A stretch of 64,000 nucleotides of DNA from Isoetes taiwanensis (GCA_021234155.1 JAJEKV010000015.1:10066101-10130100); one strand, 5' to 3'; counted from the first letter of the stretch, positions 43,939 to 56,629 are shown. Translations and numbers: made by a program. Notes: generated from the letters alone by a model not told the origin.

Positions 43939-45650
43939 TTAGCAAAGAGGAAATGAAATAAATTTATTATTTACCGTCTTCAAAGGCTGCCCGAGGTCTA
44001 TGAGGCGTTTACACATTGCCTTCAAAATCATAAAATAGATCATCGATGCATCCTGCGAGGGAATAATGCCTTTGGGCTCCTCTACCTCTATCTCCTCACT
44101 TGTTGTTTGGTAGGTCCTCCACACATCTAAGAATATCCAACTATACACCCCCAATACATGATCTGGATATGCGAAGAAATCACCAAGTGGGGAAGTAGTA
44201 GAAAATCCCATGTTTGATGCGATATTCGAATATGCACGACAGGAAACTAAGACATGAGTCTCGTCCTCTACCACCCCTTCACCACACACCTACTTGATTG
44301 CCTAATGTCATGTGCAATATTTGCCCATCTCCCAATCTCTACCCGAGGTGATGAGAGCTGGTCGGATCACGGCAGTGCTTGTCTATATTTTTTACTAATA
44401 TGGGCTCCCCAAAGTGCTTGCTTAGCACTTTGCATGGAGGAGTTCATATGTAATGCAGTAATACTCTTTCTTCCTTTGTAGGCCTCATGACTTATGTGAA
44501 AGCTATCCTGATCCATCCTCTATATTTTCCTTATGTACTTCCGGATCATGAATACTCATCCCCATTTTATAAGCCATCTCTCAATGTGCATATAGCCAAC
44601 CTTCCTTGTTTCCTCTAAAGCAAGTCGTGGTAGACTATTGGCAACTCATATAGAACTTTACACATGTAGTAAGAGTGCGCAAAGCTTCAGCCTCAAGTGG
44701 CATCATCCACCTCTACCAACATCATATCATTATAGATGTTTGCATTTAGTGCCTAGCTCTGTATGAAAAATTTCTTTTGTATCTTTTCTACTTTTCCAGC
44801 TTTCATTAGCAAGGCCGGCCCCGGACTTCACACATTACCAACCTAGCGGTTGCACCAATACTTTGTATAACATGCGCTTCATCTCAAAGTTCCATATCTC
44901 AGTGCACACACTTTTTGCATAGCATCTGATTGCCTTTAATCCGCATTCACTCTATGCTCAAACTGCTTGGTTCCATTACCCAGATATTTGTAGTTATCTA
45001 CCACCTGCGTGTTTGCCCATATAATGTAGCTGAATGTGATCGGTCTTTACTTGCCCCAAATACTACAACTTTGGATTCACCGCATACCACGGTTATGAAG
45101 ATGTCGTAATCGCATCTAAGTGTCCTTGCATCCCTTGTATGCTCAGGGATATAAAACAATATCATCTGACCTCTGACAAAGAGCTTGATGAGTATATCCA
45201 TACAAAGGTGTGCCATCTCCCCATGTGCTCTTATCCTCTTCAAACTGGTCATGAATAGCAAATAGAGAGTAGGTGATAAGGCGCACGCTTCACACCCATA
45301 TTGCTCTACTACCTCGTCCGCAAAAATTCCACAAAAGGAAATAGCGAGTTGCACAAATTACCCTATCATAGAGTACCACGAGACCCTATCACGCATGCAC
45401 GAATCGCTGGGACTGCTGTCCACCATCCCGACATTATGGTCTTACGCCCACATACTTACCTTGCTCCTCGAATGGGGTATAGCGAGTTTTGCATCTGGTA
45501 CGCCCACCATGATAGTCGCGATAATTGCTCGGATCTTTTTTATCGGCTTATTACGTAATTTTTGCTTCTGTTAACTTGCCATGACACGGGGAAGCCGATT
45601 GCCAAAAGCTTCGTTAAACATATAGCGGTATTTTCGAAACTGCCTCTGAC
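43939..45650 (-). pseudogene. RTE-like LINE reverse transcriptase and C-terminus, fossil
   Basis: Read on the - strand, the order is correct for a LINE ORF2. LPRV..TIMVGVPDAKL and SKVSMWA (about 45,640-45,400) resemble the NYRTIMVG..AKL block. The GVKQGCPLSPTL motif survives as EACALSPTLYLLF (about 45,270). The YADD box is lost, with KLFVRGQMILF where LLLYADDIVLF is expected. SKVVVFGASKDRS (about 45,070) and DNYKYLG (just below 45,000) follow. WKSRKDTKE is seen near 44,800, and a terminal CGEGVVEDETHVLVSCRAYS block at 44,230-44,289 matches the Cys/His segment ending these LINEs. Numerous stops and frame changes. Endonuclease not recognised. Confidence 0.75.
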
Positions 45651-46126
45651 CCATTTCATGAGTTCATGCGAGGCCACAAGCATCGGTAAGCTTTGCATTT
45701 AGTCTCTTGAGCCCCATACATTCTCACGGTGAAAGCCCGGCCTGCTTGCCATGAGTATCACCGTGTCATCGCCATCTTTTTAGCCCACAGGGCACATCAT
45801 AAAGCTAGCACATGTGCCATAGGCATCTCTACTACATGATTCATTATCCCATGCTTCAAAGGTTTGAGTGGCTTCCGAGGAATTTTTGGGTCCACCAACA
45901 ACTCTTTTACCATCTTCTCATGAACACGTATAGATACCTCTCTTTTTTGTTTTTTATCGGTTTAATGTACTCCTTTCTTTCATGTGCCTTAGGCGCTCCA
46001 TGTGAAGATTTGAATTTTCATTTGTCAGCTTGCATTCCATGTCAAACCCGACCATTCGCGAGGGTAATCCCATCTTTTAGCGATAGAGACAAAACAATTT
46101 GTCCGTTGATTGAAGCAAAATATTGA

Positions 46127-47169
46127 ATCAACATATCACTTATCTCACGTAATGAGTTCGATACACACACAAGAGCTATGACTTTCTCCTGCATATATCA
46201 AGCTGTATTCCTCAGCCTTATCATATCTCAACATGGCTGTTTGTTTTGTGGTGATAACTTTGCTGCATGCCATGTGATTGCACCCTTATTTCCAATAAAT
46301 ATGTCGGCACATGGTCGAGGTTCATTCTCATCCCAATGGATATGCTAACAATATGACTCCCCAAAGGAAGGTTTAGCAATGACATAAGTCTACCGCATTG
46401 CATTCTTCTGAGGAGAGGAAGCGGGTACTTCATGATCGATATCTAGTTAGGTTGCCCGTTAGGATTCAAAACCCATTGGCTACCATTTGATTGAAAAAAG
46501 GATGATGTAATGATCCTATATGGAAGTAAGAATTGACATTATTTATATGAATCATCTGAGAAATAAAGGGTTTTGCCATTCTGGAAGAGAAACCGCTGCG
46601 GAGATAGAGGACAAAAGAAAAGTTCAGCCGAAAATACTTTGAAGTGAAATAAGCTTCTAAGCTTGCATCAACAATGGGGGTTTTGTAGAACATTGGTGCC
46701 AATACTAGATTTCTACATATTTGTGATAGAAGATTCTTAGTTCAACACAAGTTTAAAAGCAACGCACCAAATTTGTTGAATAATGGAACTTTGTTCGAGG
46801 TAAGATTCGCCGAAAACAAGGTTAGAATAAGGTGGAAGCCCGATAAGAAGATTATAGCACTTTATCGACGCAAAATACTAGATCACGATCCTTGAACTTA
46901 GGGATGGAAATTAAAGTTAGGCTAAGCTTTTCGGAATAGACTAGATTCAAAGAAAAGGACGTCAAAGGGTTCACATGACAAGATTGTGATTCTAGCATGA
47001 CAAGGGGGCGGTTGAAAGAAAGCATATGGAGAGAGGTTGGGGATGACATAAGATGTGCTAACGAGCCTTGGAAGGCAATTTAAAATTCCATCTGGAAGCA
47101 CCTATAGTTAGATGTCATAGATTTTATTGTTTGGTTCAAGTTTATTGTTTATGTTTATGCTGCAATTAA
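46127..47169. other. Unrecognised stretch
   Basis: May include more 5' parts of the minus-strand LINE, but I could not recognise endonuclease motifs. No other gene. Confidence 0.3.
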
Positions 47170-48110
47170 AAATAAACCTTTGGATAAATGCAAAAGAGAA
47201 ATGGTAGCCGATGGAGCTCCAATTGCCTTGAACCCGGTTTAGCTAAAATAAAGGATCTCTTCTTTTTATTAAATATAACAAATTCTTGCAAAAATTACTA
47301 TTATTCTGTAAGGACCATGGGAGGCAAGCTCGAGTAGATTATGGTGTGGCGTTTTTACGATACCACCATAAGAGGGTGGGATGGTTTCCCATAAATATCT
47401 GAATGTTTTGGCCAATTGGTTAGGCGGGGTGGTTAACATTACATTTGGTATGAGGCGGGACTGGGATTAGGAGGTCTCCATGGGGAACAAAATGACATGG
47501 ATGTCACATGTAGTGCAGCACATGGGAATGCGGTATGATTACGTCGCGGTGGAAGCATGGCCTTTCGTGGACCCCAGCATAGTTCTAGTAGGAGAGATTC
47601 TCGTGGACTAACATAGTTCTAGTAGGAGAGATTGGGAGACTGCTCGAGTAGTAAGAGGATCGAATGGATTTCCCATAAATATCCGGATGTTTTGGCCAAT
47701 TAAGTTTAAGTAGGGGTTGTTAAGGGCATTTACATTGCAGTAGCGCCCGGTATAGTCTAGTATATTGGAACCAAAGTTTATTCTTCTCATTTTGAAATTA
47801 CTACTTCAAAAATTTGATTGGTAAATGCAAAATGTATTATGATGGGGATCAATTGCCTTGCACCCAATTTTTAGCTAAAGTGAAGGATCTTTTCTTATAG
47901 ATTCATACAACAAGATGCTTTCCTAGTTAGTAGCTTGCCGCTGCAAGGGAGCCCAGCAAAGTCCTCATGTCTTGCAGAGCCCATCCATGCTTGCAAAGAA
48001 CTATTATTTTTTATAATGCCAGAATGGCCTAACATATTAGAACCAAAGTTTATTCTTCTCATTCTAAAAGTTATTACTTCGAAAATTTGCTTTTTATGTG
48101 CTAAAGCGAT
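47170..48110 (+). repeat. Nested tandem duplications
   Basis: Three anchor phrases each appear twice. CAATTGCCTTG-ACCC with AGCTAAA and AAGGATCT is at 47,220 and 47,850. TTTCCCATAAATATC, GATGTTTTGGCCAATT-like, is at 47,387 and 47,669. AACCAAAGTTTATTCTTCTC is at 47,770 and 48,041. ACATAGTTCTAGTAGGAGAG is doubled at 47,578 and 47,610. The different offsets (about 630, 282, 271 and 32 bp) imply successive overlapping duplications. No coding content recognised. Confidence 0.8.
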
Positions 48111-49236
48111 TTCCTTTCTACGTGCTAAAGCAATTGTATCTATCATGGCCCATCTACCATCTAGAACAATCTTTTGACACAAAGACTTTAAATCCATAGG
48201 AAGAAAAGAAAATTATTTTATGAGCATTTTAAATGGGTCTTCAACCATATTAACTACCTTATAAGCTTTCATTGATTTTCTTTATGTTTTGGTGGAAGCC
48301 AATCTATTCATAGTACTTGACTTCATGAGATGACAATCAAAGTTCTATTGATCCATTAGGGAGGAGCCTTGAGAGATCATCTAGAGGAGACAATAGATTT
48401 TGCATGTGATTTCGCAGCGTTCTTTCCATTATTGAGGGAGATAGATTGTTCTTTGGGTCGATCTAAGCAAGGGAGCCACTTAGATGCGGCATGCCATCTT
48501 TTTAGGTCCATCTGCTTAAAGAGGGGACCATTCGAAAAGCATTCTGGCATGTGGAATGTGTTGACATGCCAAGTGAGGTGAAACGATTAGTTTGTTCTAT
48601 GCCGTGTGAGAGCACTCGGATGGGAACAAACATGATTAGATGGATAAAGCTCCAAACCAGTATCACCCCATTGACAAACCCAGTGTCCCCTTTTGTCCTT
48701 GGTGGGAGTGTGCATAGTAGAAAGATTTGGACAATTGAGTTATTCACCGGCTGTAACTGGAAGTAGAAGCAGAAAAGAAAAATTTCCCCCCATTGTCCAT
48801 GAAAGGGAAATTTTTGTAGGAAAGACGTAAACAGTATTGCTCTCCTCTTTTTGGACTTAAATAGCACATTGTAACAGCAGTGAGGAGTTAAAGTATTAGT
48901 TAAACTGGAGATTAGTATCTGAACAGAAGTCGTATTTAGATAAATGAAGTTGATTGGTGTAATTGCCCACGTTAGAGTTCTAAATCATCGTAAAAATTGA
49001 GACGATTTATAATTCTGAGTTTGTAAAATAAATTACAGGAGGAATTAGGTTAAATTCTGCTTAATTATATTTGGTGTGTTGACATAAACTCAACAAGGAT
49101 GCATTGATCTGCGCTTGATGCAATGTTATTTGAAGTAGTTTTTACAATACAGGGATGACGCAATTCCATGCAGCGTGCAGAGGAGAGGAACTGTAGTTGT
49201 ATGAGACTTCGCTTTTTCACGTTTTGCTCTACCTCA
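48111..49236. other. Unrecognised stretch
   Basis: The open frames at 48,369-48,581 and 48,551-48,766 (+) match no family I know. No other feature seen. Confidence 0.3.
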
Positions 49237-49432
49237 CAAATGTGAAACTGGATCATCTTTGCTGCTTTAAATTGCTAGCCTAGCACCTTAATACTTACTT
49301 CTACACATGGAGGGTTGACGGGATTAGGGTTTGGGTTCGTAAGCGGCAGTTAACAAATGTGAAACTGGATACGTAATCTTTGCTGCTCTAAATTACTAGC
49401 CTACCATCTGAATACTTACTTCTATGTATACT
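49237..49432 (+). repeat. 117-bp tandem duplication
   Basis: TGTGAAACTGGAT and the following CTTTGCTGCTxTAAATTxCTAGCCTA, AATACTTACTTCTA phrases occur at 49,241 and 49,358 with a few differences. Confidence 0.85.
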
Positions 49433-49439
49433 TTTGAAC

Positions 49440-50562
49440 AGGTCCTCCAAGCAGCCTTTCGAATCAAGTTCCTGACCAATTGATCCCTCCACTACACCCA
49501 TCTACGGGTCTTTGGAAGCAATGCCTTTGCAAGTCCTGCCAAAACCTCCTTTAAATTTACATCTGCATAAAATTACCTCCACAAATGCATTTCTTCATGG
49601 AGATTTATAAGAGGAGGTATTATTCAACAACCCGAAGGCTCTGTCACTTAAACACTTGTTTGTCATTAAGTCACGTATGGTCTGCGCAATGCACTTAGAC
49701 CCTAGTATGCAAAACTTGATCAAATGTTGCTTGATCTCACAGCCACTCTGATCGCAGTCTATACTTTCAAAATTCTGTCTTATTTCTTGTCATTCTTGTC
49801 TATCTTAATGACCAGTTGACTGTTGTTGCTGATGATTAGCAACAACTTGCAGATCAGCTTCATGTCCAATTTCATATAAAGGATTTGGGATCATTACTTG
49901 GTTCTTGAACTGTTTCAAAATTCGACCACCAATTCCATTCTGCTCCATCAACACAAATCCCTCAAACCATTGTCCACAGTCGTTGACCTTCAAAATACAA
50001 TTCTATTAGCAGTCCTATTAATTTGGTGAATTCCTCCTTACTAATGATCCACCCTGCTCACCAAAATTTCTCCCCCCCGTGATTAATGTCGTAGCATTGT
50101 TGGCATGCTTCTGCCATTTAGTGTGATGTAAAAAGTACTATCTATCTATCTATCTATCTATGCTTCATACTCCATCGGACCAGATTGAGCCTATAAGTCA
50201 TATCCAAATTTAGTCAATTCTGTAATGATCCCCGTCAACCCATTTCTCAAATACATTGCTGGCACATCCAGGGGTTCACTCTCTCAATGGATACTCTAAT
50301 TCAGACTGGGACAGAGAGCATCATCATGGCATTCTAACTCAGCATATTGTTTTTTTTCTTGCAAATAGAGCTGGTAGCTCAAAGCAAAAGTGTGTTGCTT
50401 TCTTTATCCACCAGCGAAGATGAATATGTGTTTCTACGTACAATCTGCAAGGGAAGCCCTCTGGCTGCACCCGCACTTCATATAATACTTTCTCTCAACT
50501 TTCCCACGGGTATTAAGAGTAATGCACTTTTGTGCCTGAAGCGCTATATAGGGACCGTCTGA
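49440..50562 (+). pseudogene. Ty1-copia pol fossil (RT to RNase H)
   Basis: Motifs of a copia polyprotein in order. NAFLHGDL then EEV (49,581-49,617) is the RT LDVxNAFLHGDLxEEVYM block. A broken LYGLRQ-like block follows near 49,680. LVYLND at 49,798-49,812 stands where YVDD is catalytic, with Asn replacing the first Asp. KDLG..LVLE is the KDLGxLxYFLGxE block at about 49,880. GYSNSDWDREHHHGILTQHI (about 50,288-50,347) matches the RNase H GYxDSDWAG region, and LSTSEDEY (50,404-50,427) matches LSSTEAEY. Frame changes are numerous. No LTRs are visible nearby, so this is an internal fragment. Confidence 0.85.
50138..50161. repeat. (CTAT)6 microsatellite
   Basis: Six exact units inside the copia fossil, between the RT thumb region and the RNase H block. 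It arose after or during decay. Confidence 0.95.
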
Positions 50563-52259
50563 ATGCCCAGACAAGCAAATATAGTATATGAACATCAAAT
50601 TTCAGTCACATATCTAGAAATGGCATCCTCAGGAATATTTCACATGATCTAAAATCTATAATAAAACAATAATAGGAGATGAGATAAACATGGATAGGAT
50701 AAAGAAATGATGGATAAATATCATGTGCAAAGCAGCTGCTACTACTTATGAAGGCAGGGTCTCGGGTTAAAAGCAGCCGAAGCATGGATGCTACTTATTT
50801 CAAAATTGGTGGCCGTCCTGCCATTTCTTACACTAGTCAGATCATGCAGCATTCAAAGAAGCGGCATTACAACACCTCTTAGGAGGCGAACCAAAAATTT
50901 TTTGGCACCAAGCAGGGGTCTTCATACAGCTCGGTCTTCTCTGCGGCTGTACAGAGTTGCCCTGTTGCCAAGTCATCTTCCTCTCCCATGGCACAGCACA
51001 ATCCCTTATAGCAAAAAATGATCTTCCATTATCAGCTAAAATTTTGCAAGATGTTTAACATAAGTGGTGGGTATGGATGGTAAGATACCAACAAAAGAAC
51101 AAACATCCATTTTGGTCATACTAAGAATATTAAAGGATTGTGAGAAGATAAATTGGATTTCACTAGTGCGTAATAGAGATCTTAGTATTTACATATTACT
51201 AAGCATTGTACTGTAGCACCTGCAATTCAATGTGAATATCAGCCTATGCATTATGCTTTCTAAATGAATGTTTTAAGTACCTGAGTTACAATCATAACAA
51301 GCGTAGAGAAGGGGCAGTCCACTGGATTATACTTGGAACATGTTTCCAAGCGTCTGCAAGCGGAATAAATATATATAAGAACGCCTCATGCAGGAATTAG
51401 TGTTTATTAAATAGCAAATTAGTGTTTAGTGTTTGGTGTTCACGTAAGTTTGGGGAAATGGCATTGGGAACTAGCTAGATTCATTGGGAATACCCTGACA
51501 GGTTCTCATTTGCAGCAACATCCGCGAAGATAGCTGCATTTGTTAAGCTGCATTTATTATATTCCCTTACACATACATCCAGCAAGCGAACAAAAGTAAT
51601 TAAGCGCCGCCCATGCTGGAGTCTATAATAAATTGGGTATGTGAGACTCAAGATCTACATTTGGCTCGTTATATAGTTAGGACACTTCACATTAAGTTCT
51701 AATCTAATACCATCTTGAGTATAGTTATGGAGAAACTTGCAGGAATGGATAACAAGAGACATATGATTCTTTGGCTATTTCTTACCTGGAGTTGCAAAGG
51801 GTTCACAGAAAGTGGCATACTGGTAGAAAATTCTCAGATTACATGACATAAACTGTTGCATTCAAGCTGAAAGACAAAACCAGCCAATGCCACCATTAGA
51901 CACTTCCAGGTAAGTATCATCAGAGACCAGAAATTATCTACGTTGGGAAAATCTAGTTTTGTTGCAAGCACAGAAGGGAAGCCCCTGAACAATTGGAAGC
52001 AGGTTGTCTGCCTTATCTATGCATGAACCAACGGAAACAGTTACCAAGATCTGGAAGCTTCCTGGTTTGAACAGCAGGTTTGTTGGTCTGCAATCTATCA
52101 TGTTGTTGATTATTACAGTGTTGGATAATATTTTTCGTTCTATACCCAATATGTAGGCATCATTCTGACTAGCTTTGATTCAAATTTATCTGAAGACCAT
52201 ATCTTATTTATTCCCTCTTATGTAATGACAACTAGAAAAAAGGGAGATGACAAAAAAGG
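50563..52259. other. Unrecognised stretch downstream of the copia fossil
   Basis: No gene seen. It could include the copia 3' LTR, but no matching copy is present upstream to prove it. Confidence 0.3.
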
Positions 52260-52269
52260 GCTTGGCAAG

Positions 52270-52420
52270 AAACCACCTTACCTAGCCCAGCTCTGCCCAG
52301 GCGACCTGCAACCACCATATCTATCTCAGCGCTGTCTGGGCGACCTTCCTGGATAGCTTGGACCAAGCTTTATATGCTCAGGCGCGTCCCTCCGGCAGAT
52401 GCTGCTAACGGCGCCTAACC
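52270..52420. repeat. GC-rich patch with GCCCAGGCGACC-type words
   Basis: A GC-rich island in AT-rich DNA. CTGCCCAGGCGACCTGCA and CTGTCTGGGCGACCTTCC are related words about 50 bp apart, and CTCAGGCGCGTCC is a third. It looks like a remnant of a retroelement with short internal repeats. No reading frame recognised. Confidence 0.5.
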
Positions 52421-52557
52421 GTGCTCAAGACCTGGGTATAACATTTCAACAGCAATTTCAACAGCAATTTATTTAAAGTTTTTAATAAACTGTTAATTTG
52501 TAGCCTAACAGAAAATGGGTGTGAATCTATGTTAAATGAAAATTTAATATAACCGAG

Positions 52558-52576
52558 GGGTTAAAATTTAACCCTG
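52558..52576. repeat. Perfect short palindrome
   Basis: GGGTTAAAATTTAACCC has 8-bp arms around a single A. It lies in a TTAA-rich segment (52,480-52,680) that might be a small degraded MITE, though no terminal inverted repeats were established. Confidence 0.7.
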
Positions 52577-52699
52577 CAAATTTTAACGAAATTGTTAACG
52601 GAATAGGTGTGAATGCATTTATCTTAAAAATTTTAATATTTAACCTAACGTAGCGGTGGGTGTGTAATTACCTACCAGAGCGCCTCGCCAGAAATTGAT

Positions 52700-53949
52700 G
52701 TTTTATTAAATAGCAAGACTTCTTTGTAGTAGCGTTGAGATTGTTACATACAAGACATAACAAACATCCCACTTTTCCATTATCTCTGATCTTCACATTA
52801 CCTTTCCAGCTTCACAAGCGGAGAATGAGTGAATAGAATAGTTAGGATAGTTTTGCAATAAGCTTGATCGGTCATATTTTGCTTATCCTTTGTCGTGAAC
52901 CGCGAGGTCCTCGATTACGATATAGCGGTGAGCCTAATGCTCGGCCGCTAGAGGTCCCAAGATTGACTACGACCTAATTTTAGCATTTGTTTTTGCTCAT
53001 TTTTAGCAGCGAAAGCAGGGGCTATTTTGGTCCAAGCATTGCCCACATTTACTTGCTTGAGGCGTGGTTTTGTGTAGTAGCGGCCTCAGTGAGAAGCTTT
53101 TGTTAGCCGGAGCGTAGAGATCTGTTGAGTGGAAGTAGGGAATGGCGGTTCCGCGTGTTGCCGGAGGTAACGCATGACTCTTTTCTTGCATCTTGGGTCA
53201 TTGCAATTTGATGTAATCGTATGCTTATGGAAATGGCTCAAAAGGTTGAATTAAGGTTAGTAAAAAGTCAGGACAATCCATTTCACTTTACATTATTTCT
53301 CGAGATATTCCTTAACACTTTCAAGCATTTGAAAGCTCAATTAAGCATATTTCGGAGATCACGAAGCCCAGTAGTGCCATTTATGTTGGGCGTTACTGTT
53401 TAATTGTGGGAATTGAAAAGAGTACTGAAACTTAAACTTCTGATGTTGTGGAGCCAATAGATATAATCGATCTCAACCTCCTAGTAGGCTTAGCGAATTT
53501 CCATTTACTGCTTTGCAACAAATAGAAGATTGTGCCTCTGCATGGTCTCACGGGGTGTAGGAGTTTTCCATGGCGAGAAGGGAGATAGTCTGAAACTCTA
53601 TTGTTGTGGATATCATTTTCTCATGGGAACATGGGAGCATGCAAAGTACGAGCTACGCATTTGTCGAGGGCTACCCACGGCATTACTGGGTCTTCAATGT
53701 TTTGCCTGAGGAAAAGCGAAGGCGGGGGGTTTTGTTGTTACCAAACGGCCCAACACCCGCAGTCAATCTCCTACACAAAGGATGAACACAAGCATTTGCA
53801 TGGAATGCTTGGTGCGAATGCAATGGCAACCCTCTCTTTGTGGCCCGGATCCTACTTCCCGCGAGAAAGCAGCTTTGACCACACCTGTTGGATGTGGATA
53901 GAATTTTGGACCCTATCTTAGATCTATATGATGGCGGAACAATAGCATA
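52700..53949. other. Possible 5' continuation of the decayed LINE copy
   Basis: GC content rises toward 54 kb. The + strand has open runs at 53,221-53,403 and 53,601-53,921 but no block I can align confidently with the RT. No other feature seen. Confidence 0.3.
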
Positions 53950-54560
53950 GCGGTTAGAACTATCTTCCCTTGGACCAATTCAATGCATGCCTGAGTTGGA
54001 ACAACCCATGAGTTTTAGCCTTGATTGTGATATGTGCGGTATGCCTCTGAGAGGGAGGCTTGGCCCACGGGCATCAAATGGCGGTCGGTTCATCGCTATG
54101 GTGCGATTGTACAATGGGTGGCATAGTGGTTGTTCTCCAGCAAATGCGCGGTAGAAGAACCGGGGGATGGATCGGTATGGTGGACTATGTGTTGGTGGTT
54201 GATCATCATCAAACCTTACGTGAAGGGTGCTGGGAAAGGCCCGGAAAGCCATGTCGAAAGACTTTGTCGATCTTTGCCAAGTGGGAGGCAGTTGAAGATA
54301 AGATATCTACACTTTCTAGAGCCTCCGGCGTATGATCAAATTACGACACACTCGCAGCTAAGTTGGTTGACCCGGCTAAATTTTTGCTACATGTGATATT
54401 GAGCACGACTTCAGTACCTTCACGAGGTCATGGATATGCTGGCTCATACCTTCAAGAAGTCATACATATGTGGGCTTAGCTATATATTCGGACAATCACC
54501 TGACATGTCGATATTTCATGATGCATATCTCTATAGTTTTTCTATTGGTACTTTGTGCTC
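53950..54560 (+). pseudogene. 3' part of an RTE-like LINE, decayed copy
   Basis: DHHQTLREGCWERPGKP corresponds to the (S)HHLxVExGRWxxxPREERxC segment that ends RTE-like LINE ORF2, and the next frame gives CRSLPSG..FLEPPAYDQI, like CRFCxxxxVEDExHFLxxCPxYDxI. CTACATGTGATATTGAGC and GAGGTCATGGATATG here match CTACATGTGACATTGAGC and GAGGTCATGGACATG at 62,380-62,455, so this is a second copy of the LINE that is better preserved at 60.5-62.7 kb. Confidence 0.6.
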
Positions 54561-55770
54561 TTCAAGTCAAACTACACTCCTTTAAATTCACAAAGAAACA
54601 ATAACAAAAGTAAACCCAATATGCCATATAAACATTATCAATACAAGTTCAAAAATAACAAACATTCAAGCACTAGTACTATTATTTTGATGAAGTCAAC
54701 AGTTCTCCATTTCCAAAACGAAAAAACATTCAACTGAGGTAAGTTAATTTCCTTATATCTTCAAGTCTTATAAAGGCTATCAAGATACAATCAAGATGAC
54801 ATTGTACTTCATGAAGAAGTCCCAAGTTCTCTGCATAAAGCAAACATCAGTTTATCATGAATACATAAAACATAAGCTTGTGCAAAAAACACACCATTAT
54901 CCATGGCATTGGGGCAATCCGAAGTGCTCGCAACATAAATACCATGAACTAGAATGGTGCATTTGTATGAAAGATGAATCCTTTTTTTTTTTTTTAACAT
55001 TAGTTGGGTGCAAATTAATTAGCAATGCACATGATATGAAATGAATGGCGAAGCAAAATAAAAAATGATTGCATTCTTTTTCGTTTTATTGAGTATTCCC
55101 TCTGAATTTATTGAGGATTGGGTGTTGTTGATAGACACATTCATATCCAGTTAGGAAAATATTTTGTCCATTATAACTCTTGTTTGAAAAATAAGGTTTG
55201 ATGCAAATACATTGGAAAATATTCTGACACTCGTAAAATAGTTTAAATCGATCACTTAGTAAAATGTACCCTAGTGATATTGAGGCGAGTGTTTAATGGT
55301 GGTAGTGAGGAATTGACATCAGATGGTCAAGCTTGGTAATTTTCTTGTTTTAACGTTTTAGCCAATTTATACTCATGGAAAGAAGTCTTGAAAGAAAGGT
55401 TAGATTCTAGATGAAGATGTAGATGTTATTGAAGCATAAGAAGACATTCCTCTTTGTATCTCTCATTTTCAACAAGAAGGTCCTATACCATAAATATGTA
55501 GCATAATATGAGGTTTTTCTTTTATGTTTTTTGTCTGACTTTATTTAGGTTTTGCTATGATTTAAGTGATGTATTCAAATGGATGTACTAATGCATTGCA
55601 TCTAGGGAGTGCGAATTTAGAGCCATTGATTTTAGCCTTTTTTTCAATGGTCAACAACTTGATGGCTCACAACAAAAGCCTTTTTTATTGCATGTAATTA
55701 AGCCAATAGTCCCGACTCTTAAATGGCTCCTGATAAAAGCCCTCTTTTTTTTGTGTGTGTGATGCATAAT
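54561..55770. other. Unrecognised AT-rich stretch
   Basis: Contains a run of 13-14 T at about 54,981-54,995. Otherwise no gene or repeat is recognised. Confidence 0.35.
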
Positions 55771-56160
55771 GGGCACATGAAGGGCTTGAAGGGAAGCATG
55801 TAGTGCAGTTCCCCCACCCAGGCAACACATTTCTTATCATAACTTTTGATCGAACTCACATTTCGGATGATTTTTTATTCGTTGGAAGCTCTCAGAGATC
55901 TTTTTTGATAGTGTATGACATGGATATGTTTGGTTAAGTTATACAATGCTAAAACAACAGATTTTTAGAGTAGGGTTGGGCACATGAAGGGCTTGAAGAG
56001 GCATGTAGTGCAGTTTCCCACTGCTTAGGCAACACATTTTAGGATGATTTTTATTGCATTGGAAGATCTTTAAAGGATCTTTGATAGTCACAATGATATG
56101 GATATGTTTGGTTAAGTTATCTATGCTAGAAACTGACAATTTTTTAAGTAGGGTTTGGTA
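55771..56160 (+). repeat. 207-bp tandem duplication
   Basis: GGGCACATGAAGGGCTTGAA begins at 55,771 and 55,978. Both copies carry GCATGTAGTGCAGTT, GGCAACACATTT, GGATATGTTTGGTTAAGTTA and a TAGGGTTGG end. The second copy lacks about 25 bp around ATCATAACTTTTGATCGAAC. Confidence 0.9.
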
Positions 56161-56629
56161 GGTTTCATCTTACCGGTGATTATCTGAGTTACTGTGGATA
56201 TTGTTTTATGGCTCATTAGAATGAAGCTTGCAAAAAGTACCATGCATTTTTATATTTTGAGGCAGTTATTAAGCAAATTCAAAGGCTTCTAGATCATACA
56301 GTAACTGCTTTCAGCGAGCAGGTTTTTCTACTTTGGTTTCTCACCACAAGAATCCATGGAGGCCAAAGAAGGTAACATTAAATTCCATGTTAAATTGAAT
56401 AATGGGTCAATGCACTCTCTTTATATGGTAACTTTACTTATGTTCTATTTGTTTTATTATGAAGTGGAAATTCAAAATTTCTACCGGTGATGGCATCAAA
56501 ATGAATTCTAGTTTTTACTGGTTTTGAAAGATTCTAAAAATTTTTGTTGTCTACGAGGGGGCGTCCTAAGGCCACAGAAGGGGCCAAATTTTGCAGCACA
56601 AACCATTAACATCCAACATATAAAAATTA

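Noticed and set aside
50347-50562. Separate small gene with a hydrophobic start
   Set aside because: It is the RNase H end of the copia fossil (LSTSEDEY).
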